A DNA stretch of 64,000 nt, from NCBI GenBank assembly GCA_009363875.1, contig CM018693.1:72710986-72774985 (forward strand). The letters are read 5' to 3'. Each line of letters opens with the position of its first letter. Within the stretch, counting starts at the first letter, position 1. The DNA is from Mikania micrantha. Its lineage: Eukaryota > Streptophyta > Magnoliopsida > Asterales > Asteraceae. Both the position numbers and the translations under genes were made by a program. A model generated the notes under the pieces. It was given only the letters and a program-made list of their open reading frames with translations. It ran no database searches and was not told where the DNA came from. This document shows, one piece after another, positions 44,361 to 53,623 of the stretch.

Positions 44361-44374
44361 CTCGGGGTGTGTCA

Positions 44375-44655
44375 TTAGGTGATGAACATTCATCATATAC
44401 CTGACCATTCAGAGATGAAGCAGAAGTATCCACCATCAAAGCAAATTGTGTAGCATAATTTTCTTCAGCATTAGTATCTGACTGTCCTTGAGTTTCTGAA
44501 TCCGATGTGCTTGCAGAGTCTGATCCTGATGATTCATCCAGCTCAATCCTCACTTCTTCTGAACCACTATCAGAAACGTGATCAACAACTTTCCGGATTC
44601 CTACAACACAAGCTTTCTCATCTGCTCCCTAATCTGAGTTGAATCGGAAATCCCA
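44375..44655 (-). pseudogene. gag: C2 gag middle segment
   Basis: Minus-strand text includes VDHVSDSGSEEVRIELDESSGSDSASTSDSETQ and TQFALMVDTSAS. It aligns with C1 12130-12400. Its upstream end (44655) is where E3 inserted, and its downstream end (44375) is the L2 TSD. The original sequence after GATTCAACTCAG reads ATTAGGGAGC here, in contrast to the array junctions. Confidence 0.8.
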
Positions 44656-45910
44656 TGTAACATCACTGTACTTCAGGTTGTCCGTACATCCGTACATCCG
44701 TACGATTGTACTGTTACGACCTGAGATTTATTATTATCAATGATAATGGATTATTTATTGATATTATTGATTATTATCACTATTACTGGCATACATGATT
44801 ATAACACATATTATACGCGTAAACCATGGGAAGTTTAGTTGTAACCCAACTAAGCAGAACCAGAGAGTTATCGCAGTTATATTATTGAAAATAATGATTG
44901 TTGGTTCGGAATAAAAAAATGAATATGGGTTTTGGTTTGGGAATTTTAATATTAAAATTTATAAAATAATGAAACTGATTACGCGATGGTGAGGTTACGA
45001 ACGTTATTTAAACACGAATATTAATTCAGAAATATTAACTTAATAAATGTATTCGCGTGAGTGACGATTCACACGAATATAATTATTAGGAATAATATTC
45101 TGCAACGATATTCAATAAATCGTAAATCGAATCGAGATACGATACGAGCGACGAATTCGCAAAGGTGACGATCTTTACGAATACGTATGCGAGTGACGCG
45201 TTTCGACGAAATAATTAAATAATATCAAACGATATTAAAATTAATAAATGAAAACTGAAAACGTTTATTAGGAATCACAACCTAAAGCAAAACCGAATAA
45301 ATCAGTTATTTAAAATAATTAATTTAGTAAAAATAAAACGAAATCGTTTTACGAAATAAACTTATTTAAATCATTTTAATTAATGAAATCCAATTATTTA
45401 AACATTTTATGTTTAAATATGTTTTCGTTAAAAACCGAGCATAACCGATCATTTATTATATTTTATCGCGATAAAAACGATACCGGTCACGGGGCAATAA
45501 TACGCGTTATAAGGAAGAAGATCACCATCTTCTTCCTCATTTTTTCCATCTCCACCTCTCTCTCTAAAATCAATTCCCGTCACCACTTTCTCTCTCTACC
45601 TTCTCTCTACCATAACTCACTCAAAACTCAACCAAATCATCTCATTCTTGCGCCAAATTGAAGATCTCGACATCCTCTACACGAAAGTACAAAGGATCGG
45701 TCCTATCTCCACCTCAAACTCTCGAAATCTTAGTGAGAAGGTTCGTTTTTTTAGGGTTTTCTACAACCCGACAAAAACCGAACTTTAACCGGTTCAAAAC
45801 ATCACTTTTTCGACCCATACACCTTCTAAATGAGTTTACTCATCTAAACCCACTCAAAACGACTATATATACGACTATACCTCGAAATCATCTTCTCCCA
45901 TGGCTGAAAA

Positions 45911-46215
45911 CCCGTTCGGGCGAATGGCCCATGAGTATGAGCCATTCGGCCGAATGAGTCGGGAGAATGAGTGGAGTATGAGTCGGGAGAATGAGTGGAG
46001 TATGAGTCGGGAGAATGAGTCATTCGGGTGACTCATTCGGCGAATGACTCATTCGGGACTCATTAGGGAGACTCAATCGGAGGACTCATTCGGGAGACTC
46101 ATTCGGAGAATGACTCATTCGGGACTCATTCGGGAGACTCATTCGGCGACTGACTCATTCGGGACTCATTCGGGAGAATGACTCATTCGGGTGAAAACTC
46201 ATTAGCATGAGCCAT
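45911..46215. repeat. CATTCG cluster 7 (E3 5' LTR)
   Basis: Starts with GTTCGGGCGAATG, 16-bp spacer, CATTCGGCCGAATG. Then three 24-bp units with GAGTCGGGAGAATGAGTGGA (45956-46020), then alternating GACTCATTCGGGA / GACTCATTCGGCGA words to 46200. It is repeated in the 3' LTR at 54879-55183. Confidence 0.85.
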
Positions 46216-46600
46216 TCTTATGAAAATCACAAGAATGAGCCATTTTCACTATACCAACTCAATTAACAACTTAGATTTCAAAAAGAACAATCAAATAAGG
46301 GATCATAACTTTAGAAAACATTTAATCAAACGCAGGACTGTGAATACAACATCAGTACGATAACGGTGAGCGCGCATAATACGAGAACACAGATACTAAG
46401 GACTTCAGGTGAGTTCTCATAACCTCCCTTTCTTTAAACTGTTTTGTTTTTAAAACTCGGAGGTGAAACATGTATACCAATTTAAATATTATTTTGATAA
46501 CACAAGGATAATACCTGTTTATCAATATGATATTCACAATATAAAATTACCACTTATTATGGATTATCTCTTATTAACTTATATCCGTGTAAACATTGTC

Positions 46601-46822
46601 ATTGACTTCGGTCAATAACAAAGATTACATGTATTGTCACATACTCCGTGAATCATTACTTTTAACTTCGGTTAACTGTTTTGACTTCATGTATTGTCAC
46701 GTGGATGTTTTCCACATCTGTGAATCATTGCCTTTGACTTCGGTTAATTGCTTTGACTTCATGTATTGTCACGTGGTTAGCGACCACTCCATGAATCATG
46801 TATTTAACTTATGTTATTTACA
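46601..46822 (+). repeat. UUCG-tetraloop hairpin array in E3 LTR
   Basis: Four units of 60-72 bp. H1: ATTGAC-TTCG-GTCAAT (46601-46616), TTAAC-TTCG-GTTAA (46662-46675), TTGAC-TTCG-GTTAA (46734-46747) and a decayed TTAAC-TTAT-GTTAT (46804-46817). H2: TCAC/GTGA in unit 1, GTGGA-TGTTT-TCCAC (46701-46715), GTGGT-TAGCG-ACCAC (46773-46787). The conserved linker is CATGTATTGTCAC. Copy in the 3' LTR from 55569. Confidence 0.85.
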
Positions 46823-47488
46823 TAATGATCATGTATAGTCACGAACATTATTTGAGAATGTAATTGATGAGATTGGTTGATTAGTTTGTGGATTGATTAT
46901 CTATGTTTGACTATGATTATTTGTGATTGATTATGATTGATTGGTTATGTGATTATGTGATTGTGTATGTGTTTAATTGTTGAGTTGGGAGATTGATTGG
47001 ATTATCTCATACAGATAATATTCTGGATTTTCTCAGGAAATCATAAGAAATTGTACTTGTCTTATCTAAACTTCTTATAAAACCATTTTTAAACTTAAAC
47101 TTTTAAATTCATTTTATAAAACCTTTTAAGTACAAAACTTATGATTACTCACCAACTACTTCGTAGTTGACACTTGATTTCTTACATGTTTCAGGTGATG
47201 GAGACAAGTAGGATGAAGAGGGGGGTCTCTTCTATTTTGGACATCATCATATAGGATCTTGGACTTAGCTAATTAACTAAAATTCTGGCGATTAGAGTTT
47301 AGTTAGTTTAGCTAATTCTTTTGTGTAATTGTTGTACTTAATTCATGATGAACATGATTTTTGTGTAATTATTTTGGTTGATTGAATGATATATGATGAT
47401 TTGATTTAGATGCCCATGAGCTTTTGAACAATCTACACATCACTCGTGGCATCCCGACGATTCCGCCGCCGGTCGGGGTGTTACAGAT

Positions 47489-47501
47489 TGGTATCAGAGC
47501 C
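47489..47501 (+). promoter_or_regulatory. Primer-binding site, initiator tRNA-Met (E3)
   Basis: TGGTATCAGAGCC exactly, four bases after the LTR. Confidence 0.92.
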
Positions 47502-47710
47502 TGGGTTATAGGGAATTAGGTTACTAGCAATGGTTGACCTAGTCTATAACCGTAGGATACCCTAGTATGAAGAAATTCATACACTAGTTAGTATATTCAG
47601 GATTTCATGCTTATGTGTTTATTACATGTTAACTGAACTCCTGTTATACATCTTATTTATATATGTTGTTTACTTGCTACTTGTACCCTAATGACTCGAT
47701 AAGGATATAC

Positions 47711-48790
47711 TCGTGGTGTATTGTAAAGGTGGTGGGACGGTGGTTTGGGCGGTTGCGACTGACCCTTATCATATGCCCTATATATATACCATTTACGGTA
47801 CATTAGGTGGATGTCAGTATTGAGGAATGTGGGAACTACCCGTTTGGGAAATTATTTGCTTAATAAATTAATTGATTAGGAATTGCCTGTTTTAGGGATT
47901 ATCTGTTTATTCTGTAAACACCAGACAAGGACACACTCGTGGTATACTACAAAGGTGGTGGGATGTTGGCTAGGGCAGTTGCGACTGACCCTTACATATG
48001 CCCTATATATATACCATTTGTAGTATATTAGGAGTTTGTCAGTGTCAGGAACTTAGGATATTACTAGGATATTATTAGGAGTTGTGGTGAAGTCGAGATT
48101 GATGGGATATAGATGTTGATGGTATGTTTGTTGGATTGGTTTGGATTGACACTTTGGATTAACGCATTTAATGAACACTTATAAACTCATTTATAAACAC
48201 ACTCATTGGACACGTAGGGTGCATAGGATCAATGAACAACGCGAACACTTAGTGATTGAATTATAGACTTGGATGATGATATAGACACTTGGTGATAATA
48301 TAAACGCATAGTGATGATACTAACACTTAGTGATAGTATGGACACTTGATGAGAATAAACTATAGGGAGGATATGAACACTTAGTGACAATAAGAGCACT
48401 TTGTGATGATATGAACCCTCAATGATGATTATTGATATTGGGATTGACATGGATTTTAGTAAACTTAGACAATTAGGGGAACCTTAATGTCAGGTGAACT
48501 TAGACATTAGGTGAACTTAGAAATAGGTAAACCTACATGTCAGGTGAACTTAGACATTAGGCGAACCTAATTGCCCAAGGGAACTAGAGACCACTTCACT
48601 CAAAATTATCCTACCTAGGATAAGGTTTGTGAAGTGAGATTATGGTAAGATACATGACACACCCTAACTTCTAGCAAGGGCATAATCGTGGTGCAATGGA
48701 ACGGTGGTGGGACGGTGTAGGGGAGATTGCGATCTACCTCTGCATATGCCCTATATATAAGCTTGTTGCATTGCATTGGGAGGTTGTTAG
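47711..48790 (+). repeat. Three hairpin modules in E3 leader
   Basis: About 105-bp modules at 47711-47818, 47937-48044 and 48686-48790 in the 1.5-kb untranslated leader. Each has outer arms (A: TGTATTGTAAAGGT with ACC-A-TTTACGGTACA; B: TATACTACAAAGGT with ACC-A-TTTGTAGTATA; C: TGCAATGGAAC with GTTGCATTGCA), an inner hairpin with TGCG loop (arms CGGT/ACTG, CAGT/ACTG, AGAT/ATCT), and a conserved CATATGCCCTATATATA before the 3' arm. This is also a strong TATA-like sequence. Confidence 0.85.
48235..48560 (+). repeat. Degenerate short repeats in E3 leader
   Basis: About nine copies of a ~22-bp unit around ACACTTAGTGATGATA (48240-48440); most have CAC-NNN-GTG symmetry (CACTTAGTG, CACTTGGTG, CACTTTGTG). 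These are followed by AGGTGAACTTAGACATT repeats (48490-48560). Non-coding. Confidence 0.65.
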
Positions 48791-49029
48791 TGTTAGTATA
48801 GGGTGAGAAATGTATAGGACTTAGGAATAGTTAGCTAACACTAGTTATGACCAACTAGGACACTTAGAATAATATTAGGAAATTTATAAACCTTATGAGT
48901 TTAATGACAGATAGGAGACAAATATAGTTCCTATATGAAATCCTAACTGCTTAAATGAACTCATTTGATCATTGTTTGTATAACTTACGTTGTAAACGGT
49001 AGTAACATGTTTCTAATTCCTTCAGAAAC

Positions 49030-52000
49030 ATGCCGCCTCGCCGTCACAACGGAGACGATACGAACTCAAAGGATGCTAACAGTAATGCCAACCCGGGCAT
49101 GCAAGAGTTAGCTAATCTCATCACTGGATTGGTGAACCAGTTGACTCAGGCCAACCAGAACATCAACCAGAACAGAGGTGGTGCAAACCAGACAACTTGC
49201 ACGTTCAAACACTTCAATTCCTGCAACCCCCTGAAATTCACGGGAGCTGAATCGGCCACTGGTCTGCTGCAGTGGTTCGAGAGTATGGAGAACACCTTCA
49301 TCAACTGCGATTGCCCCGATAACTTGAAGGTGCGCTATGCCACCAGTGTTTTCCAAAAGAGAGCACTAACTTGGTGGAATGGGGAGAAGCGAACTAGGGG
49401 AGTTGATGTTGCCCTAGCACTGACATGGATGGAGGTCAAGAACCTGATGACCACTGAATTCTGTCCTCGAAGCGAGATGAGGAAACTGGAGACTGAGTTC
49501 TGGGAACTCAAACAAGATAGCGGTGAAAATGTTATCTACAATACTCGTTTCCACGAGTATAGTCTGCTGGTCCCTCATCTGGTGACACCACTTGAGAGAG
49601 CTATTGAGAAGTACATAGGCGGGTTGCCTATACAGATTCAGGACACAGTCTACGGGAGCAATCCCAAAACACTTGAGGCTGCGATCCGATTGTCTGCAAC
49701 TCTTACTGATAATCACGTGAAGAATGGAACACTCACTCGGAAGGGATACAAGAAGACTGACACCAAGGCTGCTACAAAGGAAGTCAAAACTGAGGTCAAG
49801 TCTGAAGCTGCTAGCACTTCTAAGAGCAGCAACAAAAAGAGGAAGACCAGGAACTTCATGGTCACTGCCCCTGCTGCTAAGTCTGCGCAGCAATCCTCAA
49901 ACAACTCAACTGCCAGGAATTTCACTGAGAACACTCCACAATGTAATACCTGCCGATATCATCACGCTCCGAACTTGCCCTGTCGTGTCTGCAACAATTG
50001 CGGCAAGTTTGGTCATTTCGCTAATGTCTATCGGAGTGCACCGCAAGCACAAAGGATGCAACAAGCACCGCTTGCACTGCCAGCTCCGCATGCACAGCCT
50101 ATTCCAGCTGTACCCGTTTTCCAGGTACCTCAGGCACAGGCAAGAGCCTGTTATGAGTGTGGTGAAGTGGGTCATTTCAGAAATCAATGCCCAAAGTTGA
50201 CCGGGAATAATCAGAGGGTGGCAAGAGGCCGGGCATTTCAACTGAATGCTCCAGCTGCTCAAGCCAACCAGGACGTCGTCAACGGTACATTTTTGATCAA
50301 CAACTCTTATGCATATGTCTTATTTGATTCTGGTGCCGATAGGAGTTTCGTTTCATATGATTTTGAATGCTTGCTTGGTAGAACACGTACACATTTAGAT
50401 AAACCGTTTAACGTGGAAGTGGCTGACGGCAACACTATTGATATTGACACTATTATCGTTGGATGTACGGTGAACTTAAATGATCACGTTTTCCCGATTG
50501 ATCTTATACCTATGCATCTTGGTAGCTTTGATGTTATCATAGGCATGGATTGGTTAGTCACCCACAAAGCGGAGATAGTTTGCCATGAGAAATACATACG
50601 TATTCCATTGCCTTCGGGTGAAATTTTAAGAGTCTTTGGAGAAACTTCTAGCAAAGGTCTTAAGCTTATGTCATGCACTAAAGCACACAAGTACCTTAGG
50701 AAGAAATGTATAGCATTTTTAGCCCACATTGTCGAGAAGAAAGAGAAAGGAAAGAAGATTGAAAATGTTCCTGTGATACGAGATTTTCCAGAAGTATTTC
50801 CAGATGATTTGTCGGGTCTTCCACCAGAACGCCAAGTAGAGTTTCGAATTGACTTAATACCTGGTGCGAACCCTGTTGCCAAGGCTCCCTACAGACTTGC
50901 GCCTTCGGAGTTGCAAGAATTGGCGAGCCAACTGCAAGAACTTACTGATAAGGGATTTATTCGCCCGAGCCATTCACCATGGGGTGCACCGGTCCTGTTT
51001 GTCAAGAAAAAGGACGGGTCATTCCGAATGTACATCGATTACCGCGAATTGAACAAACTTACAATCAAGAATCGATATCCACTGCCGCGCATCGATGATC
51101 TCTTCGATCAGCTTCAAGGCTCGGCATGGTTTTCAAAGATCGATCTTAGGTCTGGGTATCATCAGCTTCGCGTACATGATGATGATATTCCCAAGACTGC
51201 TTTCAGAACAAGATATGGCCATTATGAATTTCTGGTAATGCCTTTCGGCCTTACCAATGCACCTGCGGTTTTCATGGATCTCATGAACCGTGTTTGCAGG
51301 CCATACTTGGATAAATTTGTGATTGTATTCATTGATGATATTCTGATCTACTCAAAGACCAAGGAGGAACACGAGGAACACCTTAAGTTGGTTTTGAAGA
51401 TCCTGAGAGAAGAGCAACTGTATGCCAAATTCTCTAAATGTGAATTTTGGCTTAAGGAAGTTCAATTTTTGGGGCACATAGTCAACGAATACGGTGTTCA
51501 CGTGGATCCTGCAAAGATTGATGCGGTGAAAAATTGGAGTACACCGAAGACACCGAAGGAGATTCGATCGTTTCTCGGACTTGCCGGTTACTATCGGCGG
51601 TTTATTTCGAATTTCTCCAGGATTGTTGTCCCTCTCACTTCTTTAACTCAGAAAAATAAGCCGTATGAGTGGGGACCAAAGCAAGAAGAGGCATTTCAGA
51701 CTCTGAAACAGAAACTTTGTGATGCTCCTGTCTTGACACTGCCTGATGGAAATGATGATTTTGTAGTCTATTGTGATGCATCTAACCTAGGTCTCGGTTG
51801 TGTTCTCATGCAACGGGGAAAGGTTGTGGCTTATGCATCCAGGCAGCTGAAGATTCACGAGAAGAACTACACTACACACGACTTGGAACTTGGTGCAGTC
51901 GTGTTTGCCTTGAAGATATGGAGACATTATCTTTATGGCACTAAGTGTGTAGTTTTTACTGATCATAAAAGTTTGCAACATATTCTCAATCAAAAGGAAC

Positions 52001-53589
52001 TTAATATGAGACAACGGAGATGGGTTGAACTGTTGAATGATTATGACTGTGAAATTCGCTACCATCCTGGTAAAGCGAATGTTGTAGCAGACGCGCTTAG
52101 TCGCAAAAGTCAAGTTCAGATCCATAGTGTCCGAGTGCACACTAATCTCCGAAATAATGTTCTCACAGCCCAACAACTCTCATTAACTCAGGATAACTTG
52201 AAAAATGAGATGTCTTGTGGGGCTGAAATTCTATTGGAAACTAAGGATGACGGTTTGATGTATCATTTGAATCGGTTGTGGATACCGAACAGGGGTGATC
52301 TTAGGATGCTGATCATGGATGAAGCTCATAAGTCTTGTTACTCAATCCATCCAGGTTCCGATAAGATGTATCAAGACATTAGGGGCTTGTACTGGTGGCC
52401 TGGAATGAAGAAGGATATTGCTGAGTATGTGTCTAAGTGCCTTAACTGTGCCAAAGTCAAGGCCGAATATCAGCGACCTTCGGGATTGTTACTACAACCA
52501 GAGATACCGATGTGGAAGTGGGAGAATATCTCTATGGATTTCATTACCAAACTCCCACGAACCACAAACGGTAAAGATAGTATCTGGGTAATTGTTGATA
52601 GATTGACCAAGTCGGCTCACTTCTTGCCGATACGCGAAACATACCCTGTGCGGAAGTTAGCGCGTATCTACATTGATGAGATCATTAGCCGACATGGTAT
52701 TCCCTTAAGCATAATATCGGATCGTGATGCTCGTTTCACGGCACGATTTTGGGAATCACTTCATGAAGCCTTTGGAACAAGACTGGATCTTAGCACTGCT
52801 TATCATCCTCAAACGGATGGTCAAACGGAGCGAACGATCCAGACATTGGAAGACATGTTGAGAGCGTGTGTCATCGATTTTGGTGGCAACTGGGATAGCC
52901 ATTTACCATTGGTCGAGTTCTCGTATAACAACAGTTATCACGCGAGCCTTGGTATGGCGCCGTTTGAAGCTCTTTATGGCAGGAAATGTCGGTCACCTAT
53001 TTGTTGGACCGAAGTCGGCGATTCGCAGATTACTGGTCCTGAGATTATTCAGGAAACGACTGACAAGATCCGCCAGATCCGCGACAATCTGTTAGCTTCT
53101 CGCAGTCGACAGAAGAGCTACGCGGATAAACGAAGGAAACCTTTAGAGTTTGAAGTTGGAGATATGGTATTGCTTAAAGTGTCGCCTTGGAAGGGTGTTG
53201 TTCGATTCGGAAAGAAAGGGAAGCTTGCTCCACGTTACGTTGGCCCTTTTAAGATCCTTGAACGGATCGGGAAGTTTTCCTACAAATTGGAACTTCCTCC
53301 TGAACTTAGTAATGTGCACCCGACGTTTCACGTGTCCAATCTAAGAAAGTGCTTAGCTGATCAGGATCTTCAGGTATCACTTGATGACATTCGCATCGAT
53401 GATACCATGCATTTTGTTGAAAAACCAGTGGAGATAATGGATCGTGAGGTTAAACAACTCAAACGCAGTAGAATTCCAATTGTCAAAGTACGTTGGGAAT
53501 CGAAGCGGGGTCCAGAATTCACGTGGGAGCGAGAAGATCAGATGAAGCTTAAGTACCCACAGTTATTTACCACGGTCACTCCAAGTTGA
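49030..53589 (+). CDS. gag-pol: E3 gag-pol polyprotein (intact frame)
   Basis: 1519 residues, one frame, starting MPPRRHNGDD. Gag core ~57-235 (ALTWWNGEKR, IEKYIGGLPIQI). First zinc knuckle CNNCGKFGHFANVY (321-334) has its last Cys replaced by Tyr; the second, CYECGEVGHFRNQC (374-387), is complete. Protease DSGA at 433-436. RT ~600-790 with FIDD at 767-770; FRMYIDY has Tyr where E2 has Cys. RNase H with YCDAS (~914) and TDHKSL (~978). Integrase finger H1100/H1107/C1137/C1140 and core Asp1170, Asp1231, Glu1267 with 35 residues between the last two, as required. Chromodomain-like end ~1460-1512 (WEREDQMKLKYPQLF). The stop codon overlaps the 3' palindrome. Knuckle damage may impair packaging; otherwise it looks functional. 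Confidence 0.95.
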   Translation: MPPRRHNGDDTNSKDANSNANPGMQELANLITGLVNQLTQANQNINQNRGGANQTTCTFKHFNSCNPLKFTGAESATGLLQWFESMENTFINCDCPDNLKVRYATSVFQKRALTWWNGEKRTRGVDVALALTWMEVKNLMTTEFCPRSEMRKLETEFWELKQDSGENVIYNTRFHEYSLLVPHLVTPLERAIEKYIGGLPIQIQDTVYGSNPKTLEAAIRLSATLTDNHVKNGTLTRKGYKKTDTKAATKEVKTEVKSEAASTSKSSNKKRKTRNFMVTAPAAKSAQQSSNNSTARNFTENTPQCNTCRYHHAPNLPCRVCNNCGKFGHFANVYRSAPQAQRMQQAPLALPAPHAQPIPAVPVFQVPQAQARACYECGEVGHFRNQCPKLTGNNQRVARGRAFQLNAPAAQANQDVVNGTFLINNSYAYVLFDSGADRSFVSYDFECLLGRTRTHLDKPFNVEVADGNTIDIDTIIVGCTVNLNDHVFPIDLIPMHLGSFDVIIGMDWLVTHKAEIVCHEKYIRIPLPSGEILRVFGETSSKGLKLMSCTKAHKYLRKKCIAFLAHIVEKKEKGKKIENVPVIRDFPEVFPDDLSGLPPERQVEFRIDLIPGANPVAKAPYRLAPSELQELASQLQELTDKGFIRPSHSPWGAPVLFVKKKDGSFRMYIDYRELNKLTIKNRYPLPRIDDLFDQLQGSAWFSKIDLRSGYHQLRVHDDDIPKTAFRTRYGHYEFLVMPFGLTNAPAVFMDLMNRVCRPYLDKFVIVFIDDILIYSKTKEEHEEHLKLVLKILREEQLYAKFSKCEFWLKEVQFLGHIVNEYGVHVDPAKIDAVKNWSTPKTPKEIRSFLGLAGYYRRFISNFSRIVVPLTSLTQKNKPYEWGPKQEEAFQTLKQKLCDAPVLTLPDGNDDFVVYCDASNLGLGCVLMQRGKVVAYASRQLKIHEKNYTTHDLELGAVVFALKIWRHYLYGTKCVVFTDHKSLQHILNQKELNMRQRRWVELLNDYDCEIRYHPGKANVVADALSRKSQVQIHSVRVHTNLRNNVLTAQQLSLTQDNLKNEMSCGAEILLETKDDGLMYHLNRLWIPNRGDLRMLIMDEAHKSCYSIHPGSDKMYQDIRGLYWWPGMKKDIAEYVSKCLNCAKVKAEYQRPSGLLLQPEIPMWKWENISMDFITKLPRTTNGKDSIWVIVDRLTKSAHFLPIRETYPVRKLARIYIDEIISRHGIPLSIISDRDARFTARFWESLHEAFGTRLDLSTAYHPQTDGQTERTIQTLEDMLRACVIDFGGNWDSHLPLVEFSYNNSYHASLGMAPFEALYGRKCRSPICWTEVGDSQITGPEIIQETTDKIRQIRDNLLASRSRQKSYADKRRKPLEFEVGDMVLLKVSPWKGVVRFGKKGKLAPRYVGPFKILERIGKFSYKLELPPELSNVHPTFHVSNLRKCLADQDLQVSLDDIRIDDTMHFVEKPVEIMDREVKQLKRSRIPIVKVRWESKRGPEFTWEREDQMKLKYPQLFTTVTPS

Positions 53590-53623
53590 ATTTCGGGACG
53601 AAATTCCTTTAACTAGGGGAGAC
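53588..53623 (+). promoter_or_regulatory. E3 palindrome and polypurine tract
   Basis: GAATTTCG-GGA-CGAAATTC (53588-53606) starts within the gag-pol stop codon; then AACTAGGGGAGAC to the LTR. The outermost pair is G-C here and A-T in E1 and E2. Confidence 0.8.

Larger units (their letters stand above)
40428..44374 (+). repeat. L2: 3947-bp solo LTR of a chromovirus
   Basis: Begins TGTGACAACC, ends GGTGTGTCA, and is flanked by a perfect 5-bp TSD TTAGG (40423-40427, 44375-44379) inside C2 gag. No internal region exists between the ends, so it is a solo LTR. Orientation is set by the shared 3' end (GACGGGAAAGTCGATCCAGCC) and TATA position. It contains a TATA box, pyrimidine patch, CATTCG cluster, six-unit hairpin array, one CCCTATATATA module and a terminal GC hairpin. 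Confidence 0.92.
44656..47485 (+). repeat. E3 5' LTR
   Basis: TGTAACATCAC...GGGGTGTTACA. A short tandem TCCGTACA repeat lies near 44690-44705, a TATA-like TTATAAGG at 45507-45514, a CT-rich patch at 45540-45610, a CATTCG cluster at 45911-46215, a UUCG hairpin array at 46601-46822, and a terminal hairpin CCCGAC/GTCGGG at 47453-47477. Predicted ORFs of 80-99 codons inside both LTRs are not considered genes. Confidence 0.95.

Noticed and set aside
45658..45957. 99-codon ORF in both E3 LTRs (copy at 54626-54925)
   Set aside because: It is identical because the LTRs are recent duplicates, has no recognisable domain, and ends inside the CATTCG repeats.
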